A stretch of 64,000 nucleotides of DNA from G020348185 sp964525045. Its GTDB lineage: Bacteria; Nitrospirota; Nitrospiria; Nitrospirales; UBA8639. The position numbers and the translations under genes were made by a program. Position 1 is the first letter of the stretch. Each line of letters opens with the position of its first letter. Below the pieces are notes generated by a model. That model was given only the letters and a program-made list of their open reading frames with translations. It had not been told where the DNA came from and ran no database searches. The stretch is from contig CAZGFD010000013.1 of NCBI GenBank assembly GCA_964525045.1, positions 1-64,000 on the forward strand. Reading direction: 5' to 3'. This document shows positions 6,378 through 15,154 of the stretch, piece after piece.

Positions 6378-9206
6378 ATGACTGACACACCACACGCAGA
6401 CGACCTCATCATTGAAGGAGCCCGCCAGAACAATTTACAGAACCTTGATCTGTGCATCCCGCACAACGCGTTGACGGTTGTGACCGGCATTTCAGGATCA
6501 GGAAAGTCGTCTCTGGCCTTTGACACACTCTTTGCCGAAGGACAATGGCGGTATGTGGAATCTCTTTCACCCTACACGCGCATGTTTCTCGCGCGAGTGA
6601 GCCGCCCCACCGTTGATCGTTTGACCAATATTCGCCCCGCGATCGCGCTTGAACAAAAGAATCCGGTTCGCACCGCTCGATCGACGGTGGGAACTGCGAG
6701 CGAAATCGCTGATTATTTACGGCTGCTTTTTGCCAAAATCGGCCGCGCCACTTGTCCCGACTGTCATTTAGAAGCCAGGGCGTATCATCCGGCTTCTGTC
6801 GCAGATGAATTACTCAACGACTTTCCTCAAGGGCGTGCCCTCGTGATGTTTCCTATTGATCATCCTCAAGCTAGCCAGATTTCAGACTTCGCCGAATCTT
6901 TGCTAAAACGAGGCTATCTTCGGGTGCAATATGGAGACCAACTTCTTCATTTAAATGCCGATTCCCTCCCCAAAAGGTTTAAGAAGATCCCATTGCGGGT
7001 GGTGGTGGATCGCCTGGTTCTCAGGCCAGATGATCGTCCACGTCTCCTTGACAGCCTTGAGACAGCTTTCCAAGAGGGACACGGAATGGCCCATATCGAA
7101 GTGGTGGGGACCAAGACCTTTACTTTCAGCACAGCCCTCCGGTGTCCCCAATGCGGAAGGACGTTTGATCCCGTTCGACCTGTTCTATTTTCTTTTAACC
7201 ATGCTCTCGGAGCCTGCCCGGAATGTAAAGGCTTTGGCAATATCCTCCACTACGATGAAAATCTCATTATTCCGGATCCCATGAAGTCGTTGGCGAACGG
7301 GGCAATCGAGCCCTGGACCAAGCCATCGAACCAGTGGTGGGAAAAACAACTGCTCAAAGGCCTGAAACGACACAAGGTCGATACTGAAAAACCTTACGCC
7401 CATTTATCAAACCATGAACGGCAAATGGTTTGGGAGGGCGAGGGTCGCATGGAGGGTATCAAGGAATTTTTTGAGTACCTAGAGGGGAAACGATACAAAT
7501 TGCATGTTCGCGTCTTTCTCAGCCGGTATCGGAGTCCACGCTCCTGCAAGGCCTGTGAGGGGAGCCGCCTTCAGCCAAACGCCTTGTTGGTCAAGATCAA
7601 GGAGCAACATATTCATGAGGTATCGCAATGGACCGTGGAAGCCGTCAAAGCCTGGCTCCTCTCTCTGAAACTGTCCAAACAGGACGCCGAAATCGCTCAG
7701 GATCTATTAAAAGTCCTGGACAACAAGCTGTCCTTCCTCCTACGAGTCGGATTGAACTACCTTTCCTTAAATCGGGAGTCTCGAACCCTGTCTGGAGGAG
7801 AAGCCCAACGAATCGCTTTGGCCAATCAATTGGGATCCAAACTTGTTGGAACGATGTATGTCTTAGACGAACCCACCATAGGACTGCACCCACGCGATAC
7901 GGCAACGTTAGCGAGTCTACTCAAGGAGCTTGCGAAACAAGGCAATACGGTGGTGACGGTCGAACATGATCACCATGTCGTTCAGCAGGCCGATCATGTG
8001 GTCGAATTGGGGCCTGGATCAGGTGAAAAGGGAGGTGAGGTTGTGTGTTCGGCTCCCTTTCCTCAATTTGTTAAGGATCAACGGGCAATTACCGCTCGAT
8101 ATCTGCGCGGAGAAGAGTCTATCCCTCTTCCCAAAAGGCGGCGTTCGGGAAACGGGAAATCGCTCATGATAGCCGGAGCCCGGCAACACAACCTGAAAAA
8201 TCTGAATATCCGCTTTCCCTTGGGAATGTTCATTTGCATCACCGGGGTTTCCGGATCCGGGAAAAGTACTCTGGTCACGGATACCTTATACCCTGCAGCA
8301 GCCCAAACCCTCCGAGCCGAGTTACCTGCCCTCGGTCGTTTTGAAACTCTTACTGGCCTGGAACATTTCCGCACAGTTCGTCTCATCGATCAAGAACCGA
8401 TCGGCAAAACTCCCCGTTCAAATCCGATCACCTACATAAAAGCCTTCCAGGCGATCCGGCAACTCTTTGCTCAATCACCAGAATCAAAACATGGTGGTCT
8501 GACCGCCGCCCATTTCTCCTTTAACACCGGAGTAGGCCGTTGTCCACGATGTCAAGGACAAGGTCATGAAAAATTAGAAATGTATTTTTTTGAGGATTTG
8601 TTTGTGACGTGTGAAGACTGTGAAGGCCGTCGATTTAAGCCTGAGGTGTTGGCGGTGCGTGTCCTCGGCTACTCCATTCACAATGTTCTGGACATGACGG
8701 TCCTAGAGGCACTTTCCGCATTTGGTGAACTTGCCCCCTCCTTGAAGCCACCCCTTCAACTGCTGGATTCACTTGGACTGGGCTATCTTCGCTTGGGCCA
8801 GCCGGCCACCAGTCTGTCCGGAGGGGAATCCCAACGTTTAAAAATCGCGGCCGAACTGGCCAACCTCCCAACACGGCATCGGGGGGGAGGGACTTCTCAA
8901 GGGGTACTCTATATCCTCGATGAACCGACCACCGGATTACACCTCGAGGATATCAAAAAGCTATTACTGGTGCTGAATCGACTTGTGGATGCCGGCAACA
9001 CGGTCGTGGTCGTGGAACATCATTTGGATGTCATTAAATGCGCCGACTGGATCATTGACCTTGGCCCGGAAGGAGGCGAACAAGGCGGGCACCTCGTCGC
9101 CGAAGGCCGACCGGAAGACATTGCAGAAGTAAAATCATCATATACTGGCCAATTTCTCAGAACGTCGCTAAAAAGTAAACGAAGATTCGCTCACTCTCTA
9201 AGGTAG
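6378..9206 (+). CDS. UvrA-family excinuclease subunit paralogue
   Basis: Double ABC-ATPase of 942 residues with the full UvrA layout: Walker A GISGSGKSS and GVSGSGKST, signature LSGGEAQR and LSGGESQR, Walker B VLDEPT and ILDEPTTG, and two C4 zinc fingers (CPQC...CPEC near residue 255 and CPRC...CEDC near 720). UvrA finds bulky DNA lesions and loads UvrB. It differs from canonical UvrA: the GRKGE motif of the UvrB-binding domain is absent and the first nucleotide-binding region reads SPYTRMFLARVSRP rather than the usual SAYARQFL. It is therefore more likely a paralogue than the housekeeping uvrA. The ATG at 6378 is preferred over an in-frame TTG at 6366. Confidence 0.85.
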   Translation: MTDTPHADDLIIEGARQNNLQNLDLCIPHNALTVVTGISGSGKSSLAFDTLFAEGQWRYVESLSPYTRMFLARVSRPTVDRLTNIRPAIALEQKNPVRTARSTVGTASEIADYLRLLFAKIGRATCPDCHLEARAYHPASVADELLNDFPQGRALVMFPIDHPQASQISDFAESLLKRGYLRVQYGDQLLHLNADSLPKRFKKIPLRVVVDRLVLRPDDRPRLLDSLETAFQEGHGMAHIEVVGTKTFTFSTALRCPQCGRTFDPVRPVLFSFNHALGACPECKGFGNILHYDENLIIPDPMKSLANGAIEPWTKPSNQWWEKQLLKGLKRHKVDTEKPYAHLSNHERQMVWEGEGRMEGIKEFFEYLEGKRYKLHVRVFLSRYRSPRSCKACEGSRLQPNALLVKIKEQHIHEVSQWTVEAVKAWLLSLKLSKQDAEIAQDLLKVLDNKLSFLLRVGLNYLSLNRESRTLSGGEAQRIALANQLGSKLVGTMYVLDEPTIGLHPRDTATLASLLKELAKQGNTVVTVEHDHHVVQQADHVVELGPGSGEKGGEVVCSAPFPQFVKDQRAITARYLRGEESIPLPKRRRSGNGKSLMIAGARQHNLKNLNIRFPLGMFICITGVSGSGKSTLVTDTLYPAAAQTLRAELPALGRFETLTGLEHFRTVRLIDQEPIGKTPRSNPITYIKAFQAIRQLFAQSPESKHGGLTAAHFSFNTGVGRCPRCQGQGHEKLEMYFFEDLFVTCEDCEGRRFKPEVLAVRVLGYSIHNVLDMTVLEALSAFGELAPSLKPPLQLLDSLGLGYLRLGQPATSLSGGESQRLKIAAELANLPTRHRGGGTSQGVLYILDEPTTGLHLEDIKKLLLVLNRLVDAGNTVVVVEHHLDVIKCADWIIDLGPEGGEQGGHLVAEGRPEDIAEVKSSYTGQFLRTSLKSKRRFAHSLR

Positions 9207-9525
9207 AAGAAACGACAAGGAGAAAACCAAATGAAACGCGATGATCATCAAAGCATATAGTGGATGTAAGACCTCCAGTCGGTTCCCAGCTCCCGCTGCC
9301 TTCACGGGACCTCCTTTATTCTCTGTCAGCCTTCGGGTGTTCTTGTTCCAACTGTCACTCCCTCTTCTGAGGTGACTCATTTCGTCATGGAAGTCAAATC
9401 ACCTTTTTCCCATTTTTGCCAATGGTTTCTGGGAAAAAATTTCGCTACAATCCATGACGCTGATTCGACCCTTTTCAAGCAGCCCGGATGCTCTCCTTTT
9501 CTCCGTGCAAGCAAGGAGGATTGAA
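9207..9525. other. 319-base intergenic stretch
   Basis: Holds a possible nine-codon mini reading frame at 9231-9260 (MKRDDHQSI) with AAGGAG at ideal distance, and a TACAAT hexamer at 9446-9451 without a well-placed -35 upstream of the GlsB-type gene. Nothing else recognisable. Confidence 0.4.
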
Positions 9526-9771
9526 ATGGGAATACTATCCTGGATTTTTTTTGGATTAATTGCAGGCATTTTAGCGAAGTGGATCATGCCCGGCCGTGAT
9601 CCGGGCGGCTTCATTGTGACTATTCTGATCGGTATTGCTGGGGCAGTCGTCGGAGGGTTTATCAGTACCCTATTGGGATTTGGTGATATCTCCGGATTTG
9701 ATCTCCGGAGTATGATTATTGCGATTGGCGGAGCGCTGGTCCTGCTCTTTACCTATCGCAAGGTAAGCTGA
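9526..9771 (+). CDS. GlsB/YeaQ/YmgE family membrane protein
   Basis: Small inner-membrane protein of 81 residues with three glycine-rich helices: ILSWIFFGLIAGILAKWIMPGRDPGG, FIVTILIGIAGAVVGGFI, and MIIAIGGALVLLFTYRKV. Family members are induced by envelope or osmotic stress in several bacteria; the mechanism is unknown. The ATG at 9526 has AAGGAGGA six to seven bases upstream, so earlier in-frame starts are rejected. Stands alone. Confidence 0.9.
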   Translation: MGILSWIFFGLIAGILAKWIMPGRDPGGFIVTILIGIAGAVVGGFISTLLGFGDISGFDLRSMIIAIGGALVLLFTYRKVS

Positions 9772-9794
9772 TAGGCTCTCGAAGGTTGCCGGTT

Positions 9795-10787
9795 TTACCG
9801 AGAAGTCGTCATAGGCTCAAAAGAAAACAGGTTGGGATGGTTCGGGTCGACCCGCCCCCGGATCCACTGCACGTTGGGTGAGCCAAAAACTTCTACTCGC
9901 GTGAATGACATGAGGCGTGGCTCATTTCGGGAGCGAGGCAGAGGCTTATCCACTTTAAAGTAGTGGGTATCCCCATGAACGACCGCAACTGGACGTCCAA
10001 ACTTCCGGGCTTCCAATTCCAAATCCTGCAGAAAATCCCGAAATCCCGATTTTGCTGGAAAATCTGGATCAGGTTCAAACGGATTTCCATGGATGAATAT
10101 CATCACTCCTAGATACTCGCCCTCCTGAGCCAGGTGAAAGGATTCTCTCAACCACGCCAGGTTGGCCTGGTTGCGATATCTATATTCCGTGTCAGCTTTT
10201 GATGTTCTTCCCAGATTATTATTGCTTCCGACCACATGAAGACCCATAAAGAGAACCGGGCCAATGCTCCAACGTACGTTCTCAACAAATGACTGGTAGT
10301 CTCCATTCTGGCTTTGTCGAACCAATGGTATAGGTTTTTGCCCCAAACTGCCTTTGGTTGAGAAAAAAACCTTTCTTAAAAATGCCAGACGTTCTCTAGG
10401 ATCAAATCCGCCATTGGAAATTCGATGACAATCGGTCCAATCATTATCACCCGGTATCAAAATGAAAGGATGCCTGGAAGCTTGAAACATTTTAAATCGT
10501 TTCGCGTACACCTTATCATCACAACGTGACCCGCCCCCTTTCATGTCTCCCACATGCACGACAAAGGCCAGCAGATTTAGATTTAATTCTTGAATCAAGT
10601 ACGGAAATTGCTCTTCCTCTTTTGAAGAATAGGGCAAATCACCAATAAGGCCAAAGGAAAAGGATGTTTGACGCTCCGCCTGAAACCCTTTCGAAACTGG
10701 CGCCTCAACGTTTCTATCATGATGCCTTTCCCCTAGCCCCAGAAGAAAGAAAAGGGGAATCATTCCGTAAAGGATCCTTTTCTTCAT
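9795..10787 (-). CDS. Exported or membrane-anchored calcineurin-like phosphoesterase
   Basis: A 330-residue metallophosphoesterase-fold protein. Seen: basic N-terminus and hydrophobic segment MKKRILYGMIPLFFLLGLG (signal peptide or anchor), then FSFGLIGDLPYS (first metal Asp), VVHVGDMKGGGSRCDD, LIPGDNDWTDCHR (GDND in place of GNHD), MIFIHGNPFEP and VVHGDTHYF for the last histidine motifs. Such proteins cleave phosphomono- or diesters outside the cytoplasm; the substrate is unknown. An upstream in-frame TTG at 10829 is less likely than the ATG at 10787. Divergent from the AsmA-like gene with 76 bases between starts, so their promoters share this gap. Confidence 0.8.
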   Translation of the reverse strand: MKKRILYGMIPLFFLLGLGERHHDRNVEAPVSKGFQAERQTSFSFGLIGDLPYSSKEEEQFPYLIQELNLNLLAFVVHVGDMKGGGSRCDDKVYAKRFKMFQASRHPFILIPGDNDWTDCHRISNGGFDPRERLAFLRKVFFSTKGSLGQKPIPLVRQSQNGDYQSFVENVRWSIGPVLFMGLHVVGSNNNLGRTSKADTEYRYRNQANLAWLRESFHLAQEGEYLGVMIFIHGNPFEPDPDFPAKSGFRDFLQDLELEARKFGRPVAVVHGDTHYFKVDKPLPRSRNEPRLMSFTRVEVFGSPNVQWIRGRVDPNHPNLFSFEPMTTSR

Positions 10788-10863
10788 TTTTGCCGGTTTT
10801 TCCCTAGGTCTAATTCGTGGTACATTCAATCAACCAGGTCCTCATTCCTTTTTGAACCGATTT

Positions 10864-13800
10864 ATGGAATCGACACCCACAAATACCGGTGATTCAAACG
10901 AGGAACCACCAACACGTTCAAGACTTGGACGGATAGTGAAGTGGTTCGTGATTCTGAGCAGCGTATTGGTCCTTGGAGTTTTTGCGACCCTTCTGCTGCT
11001 TCTCACCTATTTTTTCCCTTCTGATATGGTGAGACAGGAATTGGAAGTGCGTGCTTCGGAACAGCTACAGGGGGAAGTTCGTATTACCGCCCTTTCCTTC
11101 AATGCGTTGACCGGCCTTGAACTTCAACAGGTTGAGTTTTTAAAACAGGACAAGTCCATCCTGAAATTCAAGCGGCTGAATCTGGATTATAGCCTGTTCG
11201 GATTGATCAAGGGAAAATTACACATAAATGAGGTTTTAGTCGATCAAGCTGATATTCAGCTTAATCTCCCTGAGCTCGCGGCCATAAGACCGGGTGAAAA
11301 GGCTCCTCCGCCCTCCGAACCTCCGCCTCAACGGGCCCCGTCACCCGAAGAACCCGCCCTTCCTGGTTTACCGGTTGAGGTCGATCTGAAGGCCCTCGCG
11401 GTCAATCAATCCAACATCAACTTAGTGGTTTCTCCTACCCTCGCCGTCGATTTCAGGAATATTAACTTAGATGTTTCGGCCAGCGTGACACAGGAAGACC
11501 TTGCCCTGGATGGATCCCTAAAGGTTGACGACATTGCCCTAGCTCTTGAAGACCAGCACATTCAAATGCCCTTAGAGCTGATTTTTTCTCTTTCCGCGAA
11601 TCTCCCGGACCAACAACTCGTACTCCAGCAATTCACCGTCCAATCTGATCCGATCATCCGAATGACGCTGTCCGGCACTATCCAGGAGTTTTTCACCAAT
11701 AGACTCATTGACCTTTCGTTGCATGATGCCGAGCTCAATTTGGATAAACTGCTGAGCTTGGCCCAGGACTTTGTTCCGAATGACTTACGCACGATAAAGG
11801 TCAATGGCCTCCTTTCCCCGACGCTAAACCTCAAGGGCTCTCTTCCCGAATCAGAGTTTCTGGGAAAAATCAATTTCGGGCTGGAGGCGAAGGGAGTGGA
11901 GGCAGATCTCCCTTCATTTTCAACAAAACTCGAACCGACTGATATTTCCATTCAGGCTACCGATGTCAGCATTAAAGAAAATATGCCGGAATTCGGCACC
12001 CTCAAAGTGAGCGTTTCAAATACAGCCGCCTCCTATCAGGATTATTCAATTCGCGATTTTCGTCTGACACTCGACAATGAATTTTTCACGGCCGGTCCCG
12101 TCAACGCCTCACTCAGTCTATCCGGAATTTCCACCATTTCTCCTGCCGGCCCCATCGAAAGTCTTACTCTCCCCCTCCAGGTCAAATTGGAGGCGGATGG
12201 AAATTTCAAAACTCAAGATTTACTGATTAATACCCTGGATCTGAAATTAGGCGACCTTCTCGCGGTGACCTCACGGGGAGAAGTCCATTCCCAAAAACCG
12301 GAGGCTCAAGGCTTTAACGTTTCCCTTTCTACCCGATTGGAACCCCAAATTGCCAATCTGCTCCTCCTGGTCCCTCCGGACCTATTAAAAGGTATCTCAC
12401 TTCAAAAAGGCCCGGGGGGTGATGTGATCGTCCTTAATGTCACCGGGGCCATTAACTCCGAGTATGTACCTAGCTGGGCCAAACTCACCACCAGCGTCAA
12501 GATAAGCGATATGATCACCTCATTAGATGCATTGCCGGCGGGAGGAACACTGGATCAAGCCAATGTCCTGGTTTCGGCTAATTATAGCCGTCAAAGTGGC
12601 CAGTTCAGAGGTACCGTTGGGACGGCGTTACAATTATCCGATCTGCACCAGGGTGGAAGTGTCGCCGTGGGAGAAATGGAACTCAAACTCAAATCATCCG
12701 TAACAGGAGCCCTGACTTCAGATTTTGAATTAACCAGCTTACGATCCAATGACCTGTTAACCCTGCAAATCGCCGATGTGATCTATGATGATCCATCTCT
12801 CAAAGCCGGCATCGATCAGGTCAGATTGTCCTTGAAAACAAAAGAGGATGTGTTGAGACAAGAGTACATTGTTGAAGAACTCTCCGTGATCAGCGATCCG
12901 CTACTTGAGTTAACCGCCAAAGCCCAATATCAACTGGCCGACCAACAGTTCTCGGTGAACGCCGACATGCCATACGTGAATGTCGGAGGCTTATTAAGCC
13001 GTCTTTCGGGAGATCTCGTCCAAGGGCTTAGCGAGTTGAATCCTCAGGGCCGTATAGGCTTCTCCGTGAAGGCTTCAGGTCGCATTCCTCAACAGACCGA
13101 CATTGATTCCTTAAACATTCCTGTCGATGCGGCTGTCACGATTAGTCTTCAAAATGTCGAAGGGGCCTTTGCCCAGCATCAGGTCAAAGGTGCCGGCGGA
13201 GCGATATCCGCTTCATTCGTGCCAGGTGAACAGGCCCTGGCTAAGGTTGTCACCGACATTCAGGTGAGCAGCATACAACTGGCACCAGGACTCCCCGTGG
13301 ATCGACTGAGCGATGCCGCGGTTCAACTTGATATGATCGCCAAAGATTTTGACGAATTGAATCTAAGCCGGCTGAGAGTCGGGGCAAAAGGGGCCGAGCT
13401 CGATGTCTCTGGAAAGGTGGCGGGGGTGAAAGGGTTTCTGACCGGCAAGCAGAATGTAGGGGAAATGCTGAGCAAGATGTTTGCCCAAGTCACCACAAAA
13501 GTTTCGTTGGATTTCGAACAATTTCAAGACGTGTTGAAATCCGCCGGCATTGTGGGCTCCGGTCAGGCGAGGATCAATATTTCCGCCCTCAAAAAAGAAG
13601 AAGGCCCCTTTGATGTCCGGTTAGCCGTGACTGCCAAACAGGTCAATGTCAGCCAAGAGGGAAAGACTGTCCAAAATATCAATGGTGGCCTTTCTTTCCG
13701 AAAACATCTCATCTGGAATCCTGATTCATCTGACACCTCTCCCCCCACCTCCTTTAATCCTACAGATTTGCTATCTCAACTTCGTTCCATTTCTCCCAAG

Positions 13801-14475
13801 AGAAGAAATCTCACGATTGACCGCATGGCCATGCAGAATCTCACCATTTCAAACTTTGCCACCCATATCCTTTTTGAGAGAAACGCGTTTAAAATCCAAA
13901 ACTTGGCCATGACCCTTCTTGATGGAGGCCTTGGAGGAAATATTGTCCTCGCGACCGGAAAAGACTTCGGTCTCTCGGCTCAAATCGAAGCTGCCCAACT
14001 GGACCTCAACCAACTGCTTGAGGAAGATAAAAGAATTCAGGGGGATAGCCGGGTCGATTTGACGACGGGCTTAACGGTCTTTTTTAACCCGGAAACTGGA
14101 GCTCTTGACTTGAGTCGGACCGAACTCGATCTCTATATCACCCATATTGGGAAAGAAGCCCTCGACCGATTGTTGGTGTATCTTGACCCCGAAGGAAGCC
14201 GACCGGCCCTGGTCGGCGCCCGAGCTCAGGTGCGCTTGGCTCTTCCCGGCCGTGTGACCCTCCAGGTGAAACGGGGAATGATGAATTTGGAAATTCTCTT
14301 CTCTCAAGGGCTATTTTCTAAATTTTCCCTGCAACGTATTCCGGTGGGCAAGATTAAAATGGTGAAAGAACTCACAAAGGGGGTCCCCAATTGGGATACC
14401 ATCGTTCAAAGCATGACATTGATCGGATCTGAGACCTATGGAATTGATGAAAAAGGGAATATTCTGCTGCGATAA
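10864..14475 (+). CDS. AsmA-like / YdbH-type intermembrane lipid transport protein
   Basis: Large envelope protein of 1203 residues: short cytoplasmic N-terminus, one membrane anchor at about residues 22-48 (WFVILSSVLVLGVFATLLLLLTYFF shape), an AsmA-type start after it, a proline-rich linker near residues 140-165 (PPPSEPPPQ), then a long run of amphipathic beta strands with no catalytic motif. This is the pattern of AsmA/TamB/YdbH proteins, which form periplasm-spanning grooves for phospholipids. The C-terminal part, ending KGVPNWDTIVQSMTLIGSETYGIDEKGN, and the DUF1318 gene directly downstream favour a YdbH-like role. Start ATG at 10864 (in-frame TTG at 10852 possible). First gene of a co-directional envelope set. 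Confidence 0.75.
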   Translation: MESTPTNTGDSNEEPPTRSRLGRIVKWFVILSSVLVLGVFATLLLLLTYFFPSDMVRQELEVRASEQLQGEVRITALSFNALTGLELQQVEFLKQDKSILKFKRLNLDYSLFGLIKGKLHINEVLVDQADIQLNLPELAAIRPGEKAPPPSEPPPQRAPSPEEPALPGLPVEVDLKALAVNQSNINLVVSPTLAVDFRNINLDVSASVTQEDLALDGSLKVDDIALALEDQHIQMPLELIFSLSANLPDQQLVLQQFTVQSDPIIRMTLSGTIQEFFTNRLIDLSLHDAELNLDKLLSLAQDFVPNDLRTIKVNGLLSPTLNLKGSLPESEFLGKINFGLEAKGVEADLPSFSTKLEPTDISIQATDVSIKENMPEFGTLKVSVSNTAASYQDYSIRDFRLTLDNEFFTAGPVNASLSLSGISTISPAGPIESLTLPLQVKLEADGNFKTQDLLINTLDLKLGDLLAVTSRGEVHSQKPEAQGFNVSLSTRLEPQIANLLLLVPPDLLKGISLQKGPGGDVIVLNVTGAINSEYVPSWAKLTTSVKISDMITSLDALPAGGTLDQANVLVSANYSRQSGQFRGTVGTALQLSDLHQGGSVAVGEMELKLKSSVTGALTSDFELTSLRSNDLLTLQIADVIYDDPSLKAGIDQVRLSLKTKEDVLRQEYIVEELSVISDPLLELTAKAQYQLADQQFSVNADMPYVNVGGLLSRLSGDLVQGLSELNPQGRIGFSVKASGRIPQQTDIDSLNIPVDAAVTISLQNVEGAFAQHQVKGAGGAISASFVPGEQALAKVVTDIQVSSIQLAPGLPVDRLSDAAVQLDMIAKDFDELNLSRLRVGAKGAELDVSGKVAGVKGFLTGKQNVGEMLSKMFAQVTTKVSLDFEQFQDVLKSAGIVGSGQARINISALKKEEGPFDVRLAVTAKQVNVSQEGKTVQNINGGLSFRKHLIWNPDSSDTSPPTSFNPTDLLSQLRSISPKRRNLTIDRMAMQNLTISNFATHILFERNAFKIQNLAMTLLDGGLGGNIVLATGKDFGLSAQIEAAQLDLNQLLEEDKRIQGDSRVDLTTGLTVFFNPETGALDLSRTELDLYITHIGKEALDRLLVYLDPEGSRPALVGARAQVRLALPGRVTLQVKRGMMNLEILFSQGLFSKFSLQRIPVGKIKMVKELTKGVPNWDTIVQSMTLIGSETYGIDEKGNILLR

Positions 14476-14528
14476 TGCCAGCGAACAACCCTTTTCATTT
14501 ATGTCATCCAGAAATGGCATAGGGTATA

Positions 14529-15113
14529 ATGTCAACATACATGATGACGAGAGCATTTCGAAATTTGATTGTGATGCTGTCCTGTGGGCTGACGGGATGC
14601 GGTGGACCGCTGGTCGGCGTCACGGTCGTTGATGAACGAACGGCGTTAGAGAACCAAGTCCTTGGCACATACGAGGAACTGAATCAAGAAGTTCTTCTTG
14701 TGGCCTCGGTTCGTTACATCGACCCCAAAGGCCAACTCAAACCCACTCCTCCAGTTCCACCAGGCAAAAAAATGGTGATTCGCGCCATTCAGCGGGCTTC
14801 CTTCAATAAGGATGATATTGACCGTCTGAAAGAGCAGGCCATTCTTGGGGAAAACAACGAAGGCGGCCTCACACTCCTTGACCAGGACAAAGTGGAACAG
14901 AAACAGCAACCCTTTGTGAACAATCTGGTTCAAGAAGAAAACGCCGACCGGGATATCATTATGAAGCGAGTCATCGAGACGAATGAAAAACTTTCTGAAA
15001 AGGATCTGCCACGAGTGCAGAAAATGTTTGCGGCCCTCAATCGGGACAAAGCTCGTGAAGGTGACATGATTCAATTAGAAAACGGAAAATGGGTGAAAAA
15101 AGAAAAGAAATAA
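14529..15113 (+). CDS. DUF1318 (YdbL-like) lipoprotein
   Basis: A 194-residue protein with a lipoprotein signal (NLIVMLSCGLTGC, lipobox LTGC), hence anchored in a membrane leaflet by an N-terminal lipid. The C-terminal half, FVNNLVQEENADRDIIMKRVIE...LPRVQKMFAALNRDKAREGDMIQLENGKWV, matches the DUF1318/YdbL pattern. In enterobacteria ydbH, ynbE and ydbL act together in phospholipid movement; YnbE is the lipoprotein and YdbL a soluble periplasmic partner. Here a lipobox and a roughly 90-residue N-terminal region are joined to the YdbL-like domain, so one protein may do both jobs (inference). Starts at 14529 or 14544; AGGG lies just before the first. 53 bases after the AsmA-like gene. Confidence 0.78.
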   Translation: MSTYMMTRAFRNLIVMLSCGLTGCGGPLVGVTVVDERTALENQVLGTYEELNQEVLLVASVRYIDPKGQLKPTPPVPPGKKMVIRAIQRASFNKDDIDRLKEQAILGENNEGGLTLLDQDKVEQKQQPFVNNLVQEENADRDIIMKRVIETNEKLSEKDLPRVQKMFAALNRDKAREGDMIQLENGKWVKKEKK

Positions 15114-15154
15114 TCTCCTGCCCCTTACCTTGTTGAGAGATAGTTGATTGACTT

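Noticed and set aside
14525..14530. TATAAT as promoter of the DUF1318 gene
   Set aside because: It overlaps the ATG at 14529 and has no -35 at proper distance; the gene is better explained by read-through from the AsmA-like gene.
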